64,000 nucleotides of DNA, taken from contig CALDAH010000028.1 in the NCBI GenBank assembly GCA_937903135.1, positions 1 through 64,000 on the forward strand, given 5' to 3'. Below the pieces are notes generated by a model. That model was not told the DNA's origin. It saw only the letters and a program-made list of their open reading frames with translations, and searched no databases. Source of the stretch: an uncultured Alphaproteobacteria bacterium (lineage in GTDB: Bacteria > Pseudomonadota > Alphaproteobacteria > Rs-D84). Shown here one piece after another: positions 54,135 through 63,176 of the stretch (positions are counted from its first letter, which is position 1; every line of letters begins with the position of its first letter). The position numbers and the translations under genes are program-made.

Positions 54135-55160
54135 ATGCCTGCAATATCTATTATAATCCCGGTATATAACGTAGAAAAATATTTACCCCGTTGCCTGGAT
54201 AGTGTTTTAAATCAAACATTTACAGACTGGGAAGCGATATGCGTAAATGACGGCAGTCCGGATGGGTCTGCCGATATTTTATCAGAATATGCGGCGCGTG
54301 ATAAACGATTTAAAATCGTTACCCAGAAAAACGGCGGACTGTCCGATGCACGTAATTCCGGGATGCGGGTGGCTGCCGGGGAATATATTTTATATCTCGA
54401 CAGTGATGATTTTATACACCCGCAAACACTGGAAATTACCCATTACCTGGCCCGGCGTGATGCGGCCGATATCGTATCTTTTACATATGATCGTATATAT
54501 CGTCCGCAGTTAATGATCCGTCATAAATTGGGAATGGATACCGACAGTGTTATTCCGGGGCGTATTTATAAAAAATATAACCCGGCTGATATTAAAACAT
54601 TAACGACTGATAACGTATATGAATATGCAACCGAACGGGCGCATAATGCGCTTAACCCACGGCGAAAATGGTTAATTAAGCACTGCCAGGTATGGAAAAA
54701 TTTATATCGCCGTGAATTAATTGCCGATACGCCTTTTATCAAAGGGATTTTATTTGAAGATTTCCCGTGGTGGTCGGCTGTTATGTTAAAGTGCCCGCGG
54801 GTAACGATCGCGCCGCTGCCGCTGTATTTTTATGTGCCAAATTTTGGTGGAATTGTTTTATCTGCAAAACAGCTGCGTATTCTGCAGAGCCTGTGTGCCG
54901 GGATTAAAAATGCGTATACGTTATATGCTGAAAATGCAAATGAATATCAGATGCGTATGTGGTCGGAACAGTTTTTATGGTATTTTATAAAATGGGCATT
55001 TCGCAAGGTAAAATATCTAGATAATGAAACGGATCGTAAAATTGCCCGGGAATGTTTTTGCGATTTAAAACATATCGGTGCGCTGGATAAACCGCCGTTT
55101 AAATGGGCAAAAAAATTGCGTGACGATATACATAATTTTGTAAAAGGGGAATGCAAGTAA
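54135..55160 (+). CDS. Family 2 glycosyltransferase (copy A)
   Basis: A 341-residue GT-A enzyme: ISIIIPVYNVEKYLPRCLDSVLNQTF, NDGSPDGSADIL, QKNGGLSDARNSGM and the DxD strand YLDSDDFIHPQTLE. The C-terminal half includes FEDFPWWSAVMLKCPRVTIAPLPLYFY. Its closest relative is the next gene, so they arose by tandem duplication. It probably extends a surface polysaccharide. Site AAAAAGGA. Confidence 0.9.
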   Translation: MPAISIIIPVYNVEKYLPRCLDSVLNQTFTDWEAICVNDGSPDGSADILSEYAARDKRFKIVTQKNGGLSDARNSGMRVAAGEYILYLDSDDFIHPQTLEITHYLARRDAADIVSFTYDRIYRPQLMIRHKLGMDTDSVIPGRIYKKYNPADIKTLTTDNVYEYATERAHNALNPRRKWLIKHCQVWKNLYRRELIADTPFIKGILFEDFPWWSAVMLKCPRVTIAPLPLYFYVPNFGGIVLSAKQLRILQSLCAGIKNAYTLYAENANEYQMRMWSEQFLWYFIKWAFRKVKYLDNETDRKIARECFCDLKHIGALDKPPFKWAKKLRDDIHNFVKGECK

Positions 55161-56179
55161 TGTCTGCCCGGCCCGCGATTTCGGTTATAATCCCGGTATA
55201 TAACGTGGAAAAATATTTGCCGCGCTGCCTAGATAGCGTTTTAGCCCAGACTTTTTCCGACTGGGAGGTGATTTGCATCAACGACGGCAGCCCGGATAAT
55301 AGTGATAAGATTTTAGCGCGCTATGCGGCGGCCGACCCGCGGTTTAAAATTATTACAAAACAAAACGCCGGTCTGTCCGCGGCGCGTAATGATGGAATTA
55401 TCGCCGCTCATGGGGAATACATTTTATTCCTTGATAGTGATGATTTTATTCATCCCCAGACGATGGAGATTGTATATTCCCTGGCGCAGAAAAATAATGC
55501 GGATCTGGTTGCATTCGGGCATGATGAAAAATTCTATCGCTATGCGCGTGATCTGCTAAATCATGGGCGCAATATTGATGATTTGCTGCCCCGGGCGTCG
55601 TTATATAAATATAATGTCGGGAATATTCGGCATAAAACCACAAATAATTTAATTGCACATGCGACGGAACGCAATCATGGTCTGTGCCCGGGGTGGAAAA
55701 TATATCATTGCTATCCGCCGATGCGTCTGTATCGTCGGATAATGATCGCCAAGATTCCGTTTATTCGTGGAATTATTATGGAAGATTTTCCATGGTGGTC
55801 GGCCGTTATGTTACAGCGTCCACGTACGGTTTATGCAGATCTGCCGCTGTATTTTTATATGCCGAATGCAGGATCTATTTTATCCAGTTCCAAGGCCTTG
55901 CGGATGATTGACAGCATCGCCGCGGGGTTAATGTATGCGTATAATTTATATTGCGCGAACGCCACCGCGCGCGAGATGAAAATATATAACCGTGAATTTT
56001 TATGGCCGTTTATTATTATTGCGGCGCAAAAACTGCGCGACCTAAAAAACGCCGAAGATATACGCGTCGCCCGTGAACGGTTTACCGAATTATATGCGCG
56101 TGGTGTTATGGATCGGCCTGCGAATTTACGTGCGCGCAGATATCGCCGCCGCATATTGTCGTTTATAAATAACGGTTAA
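55160..56179 (+). CDS. Family 2 glycosyltransferase (copy B)
   Basis: A 339-residue paralogue of the preceding gene, sharing the N-terminal GT-A blocks (ISVIIPVYNVEKYLPRCLDS, NDGSPDNSDKIL, FLDSDDFIHPQTME) and MEDFPWWSAVMLQRPRTVYADLPLYFYMP. ATG 55160 overlaps the stop of copy A (TAATG) and is 10 nt behind AAAGGGG; the in-frame ATG at 55151 is too near that site. Divergence in the C-terminal third suggests a different acceptor. Confidence 0.9.
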   Translation: MSARPAISVIIPVYNVEKYLPRCLDSVLAQTFSDWEVICINDGSPDNSDKILARYAAADPRFKIITKQNAGLSAARNDGIIAAHGEYILFLDSDDFIHPQTMEIVYSLAQKNNADLVAFGHDEKFYRYARDLLNHGRNIDDLLPRASLYKYNVGNIRHKTTNNLIAHATERNHGLCPGWKIYHCYPPMRLYRRIMIAKIPFIRGIIMEDFPWWSAVMLQRPRTVYADLPLYFYMPNAGSILSSSKALRMIDSIAAGLMYAYNLYCANATAREMKIYNREFLWPFIIIAAQKLRDLKNAEDIRVARERFTELYARGVMDRPANLRARRYRRRILSFINNG

Positions 56180-56183
56180 AAAA

Positions 56184-56208
56184 ATATCCGCGCCCGCGGA
56201 TATTTTTA
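56184..56208. terminator. Bidirectional terminator inside the glycosyltransferase island
   Basis: ATATCCGC (56184-56191) pairs with GCGGATAT (56196-56203), T-run after and A-run before; separates convergent transferase units. Confidence 0.8.
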
Positions 56209-56211
56209 TGT

Positions 56212-57063
56212 CTATATGCCGGTGGTTTTAAACCGGTCGGGGATTGTTGTTACCCATTTTAGCCCAAGCATTGCGGGTTTATTCCAGTCGTATATCGGGC
56301 GCAGCAGGGTCTGCATTATGCGTGCGATTGCAGGGCTATGGCGGCGATTTCGGGCGCGCGTTATTATATCAATTGTTCGTGCCCGTTTTTTCAGATGCTT
56401 TTCCCATGACGGATCACGATCGCCGATTTTATTTTTTATCATATTCAGATCAACGCTGCCAAAGTGCAGCAGATATAGGTTTTTGTTTATATGAAAATTT
56501 TTACCCTTTACGCTGTGAAAACCACTGCCCCAGGTTGCCGGGCGAAATAATACAACCGGCTTGGTATAACGGGTTGACATCAGTGCGTATTTACGCTGGG
56601 ATAAAAACGTGGCGGCCGTGTCTAATTCATCCTCGGTTTCGGTGTCCATTCCAACGTCCAGGCCCAGGCCCGATACAGACGTTTTATTTTTTATCCCCGA
56701 TAAATAATCCGGCAATGATTTACCGCATTTCGGGTCTGCGATTAAAAATTCATCACAGTCACATCCGATTACAATATCATATCCGTCGGCAAAAAGTTTC
56801 TTGGCTAAATCCGACAGCATTAATATACGGGTTTTATCACCGTGCTGAACTGCCTCGTCCCGATGGGGCATTTTTGTAATATGTGCGCACGTCGCCGCCG
56901 CAGGTGTTTTTTGTTCCAGCCCGTCAAGGTATATATACAGATTTTCCTGGCCCAGGATATCGCCATAGTATTTAATCCAGCGATTTAAAAAGAATTCATC
57001 GTTGCGCGCCATTGTTATGGCAGCGATACGTTTCTTGGATATTTTTTTGGTGTGGTTTTTCAT
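56212..57063 (-). CDS. Glycosyltransferase family 2-like (Glyco_tranf_2_4)
   Basis: A 283-residue protein with the compact GT2-like start RIAAITMARNDEFFLNRWIKYYGD, YIYLDGLEQ and the acidic motif IGCDCDEFLI (DxD-like), then HFGSVDL. Family members are found in lipopolysaccharide and capsule loci. It overlaps the RgpF-like gene by 4 nt (ATGA) and is cotranscribed with it. Confidence 0.8.
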   Translation of the reverse strand: MKNHTKKISKKRIAAITMARNDEFFLNRWIKYYGDILGQENLYIYLDGLEQKTPAAATCAHITKMPHRDEAVQHGDKTRILMLSDLAKKLFADGYDIVIGCDCDEFLIADPKCGKSLPDYLSGIKNKTSVSGLGLDVGMDTETEDELDTAATFLSQRKYALMSTRYTKPVVLFRPATWGSGFHSVKGKNFHINKNLYLLHFGSVDLNMIKNKIGDRDPSWEKHLKKRARTIDIITRARNRRHSPAIARIMQTLLRPIYDWNKPAMLGLKWVTTIPDRFKTTGI

Positions 57064-57905
57064 ATTCCCTCGGTAAATATTTTATGTATCGCGTTGGTTA
57101 TATTCCGGTATATTATTTTAATCGGGTTGCGTGTTAAAAGATGTCGTATATATTCATCCCCATAAATACGTCGGGCGTTTTCCAAAATCGCATTGCGGGC
57201 CGCGGGTGATATATTGCGCAGTATATATGCGATTTGCGCGCCCAATGCCCCGCGATGACGCGTAAAGGCCAATTTTTTCATAAACGGCATCCCGGCCTGA
57301 TAGAGTTTCTTTATCTTGTTATAAACGCCGCGGTTTTTAACATAATATAACGCGTCCCATGATAGGTTATGTGCCATCGTCTGCTGCGTGAACCCATGTT
57401 CATATAGGCGCGTAATCAGCCCCTTGGATTCCTGTTTCTTTACCGATGTAATAAATGTATTAAACCATTTTGCGTTAAATATGGTCGGTCTGCACCCGAT
57501 AAACCATGACTGAATATGCGGCCGTTCACGATGGCGTTTTGCGACAATGCCGAATGCGTCAGTATTTAACGCCTCGGCCCGTTCAAGTGTTCCCCCCATC
57601 GGCATTAATGGCCCGTATACGGAATCGTTTACCATATACATAAAATCATAGTTTTTTAAGATTCCCATATCACGGGCATAGATATATGCGCGTTTATATG
57701 AACCGAAATCGTATTCATCGTGCCGCAGTGCAGCCGCATGAATAACATACGGGGACAGCTTTTGCAATTGGTCGTCCGATACATCGTTACCCATTATAAA
57801 GATAACATCCCCGAACGCCGATAGGGCACGAACATAATAAATTAATGAAGCGTCAATAACGCCGTTGCGGTCATATGCGGCGAACAGGAACAATCGTTTT
57901 GTCAT
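57060..57905 (-). CDS. RgpF-type rhamnan synthesis family protein
   Basis: A 281-residue protein with the RgpF pattern: RLFLFAAYDRNGVIDASLIYYVRAL, LRHDEYDFGSYKRAYIYA, MVNDSVYGPL and QSWFIGCRP. RgpF proteins help build rhamnose-containing or O-antigen polysaccharides. No Shine-Dalgarno stands out before ATG 57905. It heads the minus-strand pair of the glycan island. Confidence 0.82.
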   Translation of the reverse strand: MTKRLFLFAAYDRNGVIDASLIYYVRALSAFGDVIFIMGNDVSDDQLQKLSPYVIHAAALRHDEYDFGSYKRAYIYARDMGILKNYDFMYMVNDSVYGPLMPMGGTLERAEALNTDAFGIVAKRHRERPHIQSWFIGCRPTIFNAKWFNTFITSVKKQESKGLITRLYEHGFTQQTMAHNLSWDALYYVKNRGVYNKIKKLYQAGMPFMKKLAFTRHRGALGAQIAYILRNISPAARNAILENARRIYGDEYIRHLLTRNPIKIIYRNITNAIHKIFTEGI

Positions 57906-57959
57906 TTTTTGAATTTTAACCTATGCTATTGTTTAATATAAACTTACACTTTATTGTGT

Positions 57960-58182
57960 ATTTTTGCAACCGAGGAATTTATCTGATTTTAACAAATATC
58001 TATGTGCCGGATTTATATAAGAAATTTTTAGCAGTGCAATATAAACGCGCACGGCGGGGATGTCGGCGATCCGATGGGCCGGGCCGGGCAATAAAACGCG
58101 CGTTGATAAAAATCATGGCATGTTTTATTCCCGGCCGATATTGTCGCGGTAATTTTCGTACCCGCGCCCGGATTTTTTTATG
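57960..58182 (+). ncRNA. Candidate structured RNA between the glycan island and typA
   Basis: About 280 nt without a gene. GGCCGGGCAATAAAAC (58082-58097) pairs with GTTTTATTCCCGGCC (58122-58136) with one bulge, and the loop holds TGAT-AAAA-ATCA. TCGG-CGAT-CCGA lies just before. CGCGG...CCGCG followed by a T-run at about 58149-58183 can terminate a plus-strand transcript. No promoter is certain. The alternative is a 3' UTR of typA or the 5' UTR of the RgpF-like gene. Confidence 0.35.
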
Positions 58183-58187
58183 TGCGG

Positions 58188-60023
58188 TTAAATATCCGTG
58201 TTTTTACGTGTCTTTTTGCGGATATTACTGTCTAGTTCTTTTTTGCGCAGGCGAATTGTATCGGGCGTTACCTCAACCAATTCGTCGTCTTGGATATATG
58301 ACAGTGCCTCTTCTAGTGATATGCGCCGGGGCGGTGCTAAAAATAATTTTTCATCCGCTGTAACCGAACGCATATTGGTAAGCTCTTTGCCCTTGATCGG
58401 ATTTACCTCAAGGTCGTTTTCCTTTGTATGTTCGCCGATAATCATCCCCGAATATACCTGGGTCTGGGGATCAATAAACAGCGTACCGCGCGGCTGCAGG
58501 TTAAAGAGTGCATATGTTGCCGCCGCGCCGTTTTCCATAGATACCAATACCCCCGGGCGATATTGCGATATCGGGCCGCGGTATGGGCCATATTCTGCAA
58601 ATACGCGGTTCATAATACCCGTCCCGCGCGTATCTGTGCGGAATTCAGATAAATATCCGATAAGACCGCGTGATGGCGCAGAAAATACAATGCGCGTTTT
58701 ACCAATGCCCGATGGTTTCATTTCTGTAATCGTTGCCTTGCGCATGGTCATTTTTTCAATAACTGTTCCTGAAAACTCGTCGTCTACGTCAATAACGACA
58801 TCTTCAATCGGTTCTAAGGTATTGCCGTTTTCATCTGTATGCGTTACGACGCGTGGGCGACTAACGCTTAGCTCGAATCCTTCGCGGCGCATGGTTTCAA
58901 TTAAAATACCCAGCTGCAGCTCGCCGCGGCCTGATACCTCGAATGATTCATTGTTTTCACTCTGGGCAACCTTTAATGCGATGTTTGTTTCGGCCTCTTT
59001 AAACAATCTTTCGCCGATCATACGCGACGTTAGTTTTTTTCCGCCGCTGCGTCCGGCCAATGGCGATGTGTTTACAAAAAATGTCATGGTAAGGGTCGGC
59101 GGATCAATCGGCAGTGCCGGAATCGGTTCGCTAACCGACGGGTCGCATAGGGTATCGGCCACGGTCGCTTTTGAAAAACCTGCGATAACAACGATATCCC
59201 CGGCAGATGCACTGTCGCGGGATACTTTTTCCACGCCACGGTGTTCAATAATTTTTGTGATTTTTGCGTTTTCAATGAATTCGCCGTTCATGTTAATGGC
59301 CTTTACCGCCTGGCCGACGCGAACGGTCCCGGATTCAATTTTTCCCGTTAATATTCGCCCGACGTATGGATCGGCCTCAAGCGTGGTTGCCAGCATTTTA
59401 AACGGCGCGTTCAGCTCGCATCGTGTGCCGCCACAATCCGGGGCAGGGACATGATCAATAATCAGCTGAAACAGCGGGGTTAGATCCTTTTTCTCGTCGG
59501 CAAGGTCACGAACGGCCCAGCCGTCACGCCCGACCGAGTATAGGTATGGGAAATCCAGCTGGGAATCGGTCGCGCCAAGTTTATCAAATAAATCAAATGT
59601 TTCGTTTAAAACCTCGTCCGGGCGGGCATCGGCACGGTCAACCTTGTTAATACATACAATCGGGCGCAGTCCGAGTTTTAAAGCCTTGGACAGAACAAAC
59701 TTAGTCTGGGGCAGTGGCCCTTCGGCGGAATCAACCAATAAAACAACGCCGTCAACCATGGATAAGATACGTTCAACCTCGCCCCCGAAATCGGCGTGGC
59801 CCGGGGTGTCAACGATATTAATCTTATATTCGCCCCATTGAATAGACGTAGGTTTCGCCGATATCGTAATACCACGTTCGCGTTCAATATCGCCGCTGTC
59901 CATTACTCGGTCTTCTACTTTCTCGTTTGCGCGGAATGTTCCGGCCTGTTTTAACATATTATCAACCAGTGTGGTTTTCCCATGGTCAACGTGTGCGATA
60001 ATTGCAATATTGCGAATTTTCAT
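58188..60023 (-). CDS. typA: Translational GTPase TypA/BipA
   Basis: The 611-residue ribosome-binding GTPase: G1 IAHVDHGKTTLVDNML, G2 RERGITISAKP, G3 DTPGHADFGGEVER, G4 NKVDRADARP, then domains II, III, V and the BipA C-terminal domain (YSGMIIGEHTKENDLEVNPIKGKELTNMR). It aids large-subunit assembly under stress. Length normal. A 418-residue open frame on the opposite strand is only its antisense shadow. Confidence 0.96.
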   Translation of the reverse strand: MKIRNIAIIAHVDHGKTTLVDNMLKQAGTFRANEKVEDRVMDSGDIERERGITISAKPTSIQWGEYKINIVDTPGHADFGGEVERILSMVDGVVLLVDSAEGPLPQTKFVLSKALKLGLRPIVCINKVDRADARPDEVLNETFDLFDKLGATDSQLDFPYLYSVGRDGWAVRDLADEKKDLTPLFQLIIDHVPAPDCGGTRCELNAPFKMLATTLEADPYVGRILTGKIESGTVRVGQAVKAINMNGEFIENAKITKIIEHRGVEKVSRDSASAGDIVVIAGFSKATVADTLCDPSVSEPIPALPIDPPTLTMTFFVNTSPLAGRSGGKKLTSRMIGERLFKEAETNIALKVAQSENNESFEVSGRGELQLGILIETMRREGFELSVSRPRVVTHTDENGNTLEPIEDVVIDVDDEFSGTVIEKMTMRKATITEMKPSGIGKTRIVFSAPSRGLIGYLSEFRTDTRGTGIMNRVFAEYGPYRGPISQYRPGVLVSMENGAAATYALFNLQPRGTLFIDPQTQVYSGMIIGEHTKENDLEVNPIKGKELTNMRSVTADEKLFLAPPRRISLEEALSYIQDDELVEVTPDTIRLRKKELDSNIRKKTRKNTDI

Positions 60024-60146
60024 TTAGTGCCTCTGTCGGATTTAGGTTTTTATTTTTAATAAGCAAAGATTATACTAAAAATTCATATTTTCAACAAGTA
60101 TATGAAAAATATTGATTTTTTTTGAATATATTGCTGGGGTTGCGTG

Positions 60147-60174
60147 TTGACATTTTAATGTTTGGTGTTATGAT
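60147..60174 (+). promoter_or_regulatory. Strong promoter of the gene at 60205
   Basis: Consensus TTGACA (60147-60152), 16-nt spacer, TATGAT (60169-60174). Confidence 0.75.
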
Positions 60175-60204
60175 TTGGTAAAAAAATAAATAAGGGCAGT
60201 TATT

Positions 60205-60783
60205 ATGAATTATGATAAAAAAGAAATTTATATGGATATTTCTGACGGTTTTAAGTGTTTTATAATGCTGGTGCTGTTAAAGAAACGTAAAATGATCGCA
60301 AAGCTATCTGAAAAGGAACGCGATGATTTTAACGCCGCGCTGAGATATGTTGAAACGGTCGCACAAGAACCATGGGTATTTTTTTCGCGTGCCGCAACAC
60401 GGGATGTCTATCAGTTTCTTAATGTCAGCGAATTAACCCCGGTTGAAAAAGATGCCCTGGATCGGATTCGTTCGCCCCGTTTAACAAACGGATCTGATGA
60501 TTATGTAATAATTGAGCCAAAGACTATTGTGATAAAAAATTCATTAAATATGTTTTTAGATAATGAATTATTTCGCGATTTTTATTCATTTTGCACCCTG
60601 GTTCAAAATTGGGAATATGATCGCGTGTCTGCGAACGTTGCGATGGCAGTTAATTCATATAAATTTTCGGCAAAGATCAGACAGGATACGCAGAACTTGA
60701 AAAAACAGGTTAAGGTAATGGATGTAAAATCCGGTCCGATGATTTTATGGCCAATACGGAAATTGCGTTCGTGGATGCGTTAA
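60205..60783 (+). CDS. Hypothetical protein, 192 residues
   Basis: A soluble, mixed alpha/beta protein with a Lys-rich N-third (LLKKRKMIAKLSEKERDDFNAAL), IEPKTIVIKNSLNMFLDNELFRDF and a basic tail (RKLRSWMR). No recognised family. Its promoter is close to consensus and the site AAGGGCAG is good, so it is probably well expressed. It is convergent with serS across a shared terminator. Confidence 0.65.
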   Translation: MNYDKKEIYMDISDGFKCFIMLVLLKKRKMIAKLSEKERDDFNAALRYVETVAQEPWVFFSRAATRDVYQFLNVSELTPVEKDALDRIRSPRLTNGSDDYVIIEPKTIVIKNSLNMFLDNELFRDFYSFCTLVQNWEYDRVSANVAMAVNSYKFSAKIRQDTQNLKKQVKVMDVKSGPMILWPIRKLRSWMR

Positions 60784-60785
60784 AA

Positions 60786-60811
60786 AATCCGGCAAATGCC
60801 GGATTTTTTTT
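60786..60811. terminator. Bidirectional terminator between the 60205 gene and serS
   Basis: AATCCGGCA (60786-60794) and TGCCGGATT (60797-60805), T-run after, A-run before. Confidence 0.85.
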
Positions 60812-60813
60812 AA

Positions 60814-62091
60814 TTAATGCTTCCCGCCAATTTTGGTTCGTCCACCCATTAACGGTTGCAGCTTTTTCGGGATATTTACAGACCCGTCTGCGTTTTGGTG
60901 GTTTTCCAAAATCGGAACTAATGCACGTGGTACGGCGATCCCTGTGTTATTCAGCGTCGCACAGAAACGCATTGAACCGTCCGCTGCGCGATAGCGGGTG
61001 TTCGTTCGGCGTGCCTGGAATTGACCAATAGATGAACAGCTGCCAAGTTCTTTATAGCTGTTTTCACTTGGCACCCAGGCCTCGACATCATTCATCTTTA
61101 CCTTATTAAATCCCATATCGCCCGTAGAGTTTGCAATAACGCGATAGGGCAGTTCAAAATCCGCGATTATATCGCAGAGGTTGTTTAGGATATGCTCGTG
61201 CATTTCATCGGATTGTTCCGGGGTGCAGAAAACATACTGTTCAACCTTATTAAACTGATGAAAGCGTGCCAGACCGCGGGTATCGCGCCCGGCGGCGCCG
61301 GCCTCTTTGCGGAAACATGGGGAAAATCCTGCGTATTTTATCGGCAGATCTTTTTCATTTAATATTTCGCCCGAATGCAGTGAATTCAATATAATCTCGG
61401 CTGTGCCGGCCAGGCAGCGATCAGTCCCCGATAGCATAAATACATCGCCCGACATTACAGATAAATCCGATCCGATGAAATGCCCGGCGTCAAATATTGT
61501 CGCAGGTTTGGTAATTGACGGGCATTCAATAAATATAAAACCGTTCGCGATTAATTTTTGTATTACATATGTTTCAATCGCCAGCTGCAGTTCGGCCGCT
61601 TCGCCGATTAAGGCGTATGTGCGCGTCCCGCATAGCTTTGCGATTTTTTCCGGCGCCCACCATCCGTTCATATCCAACAGATCCCACTGCGCGCGTGGGG
61701 TAAAATCAAATTTACGCGGTGTCCCTATGCGGCGAACTTCGGTATTAAAACTATCATCCGGGCCAATCGGTGCGTCGGCGGATGGAATCTGTGGGACGCG
61801 ATGCATTAAATCGTTTAATTTATCCTCGGCTGTGGACAGCTCGGCCAGGTCGGCGGCAATCTCTGCGCCGATTTCCTTTGATCGTGCAATTAGCGGTGCT
61901 TTGTCGGTTGCGGTTGGAATTTCACGGGTAATTTTATTCTTTTCCGCGGTCATATTCTGCGTAATTGTTTTTAATTCACGAACACGGGCGTCGAGTTCTA
62001 AGATCTCGTCGGTCGGGTCGGCAAACCCTTTAACCCGGCAGGCGTTTTTAACAATATCTGGGTTTTCACGAATAAATTTTATATCCAGCAT
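60814..62091 (-). CDS. serS: Serine-tRNA ligase
   Basis: The 425-residue class II synthetase: N-terminal tRNA-binding coiled coil (residues about 30-105), motif 2 FSPCFRKEAGAAGRDTRGLARFHQFNKVEQ in the order typical of SerRS, and motif 3 ending NGTGIAVPRAL-like (LNNTGIAVPRALVPILENHQ). No T-box sequence was seen in its short leader, unlike aspS. Confidence 0.96.
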   Translation of the reverse strand: MLDIKFIRENPDIVKNACRVKGFADPTDEILELDARVRELKTITQNMTAEKNKITREIPTATDKAPLIARSKEIGAEIAADLAELSTAEDKLNDLMHRVPQIPSADAPIGPDDSFNTEVRRIGTPRKFDFTPRAQWDLLDMNGWWAPEKIAKLCGTRTYALIGEAAELQLAIETYVIQKLIANGFIFIECPSITKPATIFDAGHFIGSDLSVMSGDVFMLSGTDRCLAGTAEIILNSLHSGEILNEKDLPIKYAGFSPCFRKEAGAAGRDTRGLARFHQFNKVEQYVFCTPEQSDEMHEHILNNLCDIIADFELPYRVIANSTGDMGFNKVKMNDVEAWVPSENSYKELGSCSSIGQFQARRTNTRYRAADGSMRFCATLNNTGIAVPRALVPILENHQNADGSVNIPKKLQPLMGGRTKIGGKH

Positions 62092-62242
62092 AGTTTTTAA
62101 TTCCTTATGTTTAAAACAAATATACTTTATTCGGTCTGAAAAATCAATATTTTCATATACGTATAAAATGTTTGCGCAGTATCTGTGTCTGTGTTATGCT
62201 GATGTGAAATTAAATTATAAAAAAGGACAAGGAGTATTCCAT

Positions 62243-63148
62243 ATGTTGGAAATCTATGACGTTATTATTTTAGGATCAGGGCCGGCCGGGTTAACGGCGG
62301 CACTGTACTGTGCGCGGGCAAATAAAAAAACTCTGATTTTAGGTGGCGATCGCCTGGGCGGGCAGACGGCCGGGATCGCTGTTTTGGAAAACTATCCCGG
62401 GTGGCGCGGCAGTGGTTTAGAATTATCTGAATTTATGCTGTCCCAGGCCACGACATTCGGCGCCGAGATTGTATATGCCAGCGCTAAAAGCGTATCGGGT
62501 GACGCAGAGAGTGGTTTTAATGTTTTATGTGATGACGATAATAGATACGTTGGGAAAACTGTAATCGTCGCGACGGGCGCATCCCCGCGCAAGCTGGAGA
62601 TAGAAGGGGCACGTGACTTTTTCGGCAAAGGCGTATCGTATTGTGCAACGTGTGATGGATTTTTCTATTATGACAAAGATGTGATCGTTATGGGTGGCGG
62701 GAATTCGGCCCTAAATGATGCGTTGTATTTAGCGGATATTGCAAAAAGCGTGAAAATAGTTTATCGCAAGGGGGCATTTACCCGGGCCGAGGCCGTATTG
62801 CGAAACCGTGTCGCGGAACGTGAAAATATTGAATGCTTGTTTAACACCGATTTGAAAAAAATATCCGCCGCTGCGGATTCTGAACGCCTGGTCGCGACAA
62901 CGACCGACGGGACGGAAATTACCGTTGACGGTATATTCGTTGCAATCGGTCACGAGGCGAATACAGACTTTTTAACCGAGGATATTCGTCGCGATAACAT
63001 GGGACGTTTAATCCCATCCGAGATGCCCGAGGGTATATTCGTCGCAGGTGACGTTCATTCCGAGATTAAGATGCAGATCGCGACCGCCGTCGGCACAGGC
63101 TGCAGCGCTGGGATGGATGCAATTGCGTATCTGAATTCAAAATCATAA
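62243..63148 (+). CDS. trxB: Thioredoxin reductase
   Basis: The 301-residue FAD/NADPH enzyme: FAD site VIILGSGPAGLTAALYCARA, redox pair CATC in SYCATCDGFFYYD, NADPH site VIVMGGGNSALNDALYLA and C-terminal FVAGDVHSEIKMQIATAVGTG. ATG 62243 is 8 nt after AAGGAG; the open frame upstream to 61307 is antisense to serS. It reduces thioredoxin in the cytoplasm. Followed by a terminator. Confidence 0.95.
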   Translation: MLEIYDVIILGSGPAGLTAALYCARANKKTLILGGDRLGGQTAGIAVLENYPGWRGSGLELSEFMLSQATTFGAEIVYASAKSVSGDAESGFNVLCDDDNRYVGKTVIVATGASPRKLEIEGARDFFGKGVSYCATCDGFFYYDKDVIVMGGGNSALNDALYLADIAKSVKIVYRKGAFTRAEAVLRNRVAERENIECLFNTDLKKISAAADSERLVATTTDGTEITVDGIFVAIGHEANTDFLTEDIRRDNMGRLIPSEMPEGIFVAGDVHSEIKMQIATAVGTGCSAGMDAIAYLNSKS

Positions 63149-63152
63149 AAAT

Positions 63153-63176
63153 ACCCGCGTTATGCGGGTGTTTTTT
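63153..63176. terminator. Terminator between trxB and the kinase-fold gene
   Basis: ACCCGC (63153-63158), loop, GCGGGT (63164-63169), then TTTTTT; A-run before it lets it serve the minus strand too. Confidence 0.8.

Noticed and set aside
57923..58363. 146-residue plus-strand frame
   Set aside because: It overlaps typA antisense and a hairpin-rich intergenic stretch, with no ribosome-binding site.
58198..59454. Long 418-residue open frame on the plus strand
   Set aside because: It is exactly antisense to typA, whose motifs are unambiguous.
61307..62242. Upstream extension of the trxB frame
   Set aside because: It is antisense to serS; the trxB ATG at 62243 has a strong AAGGAG.
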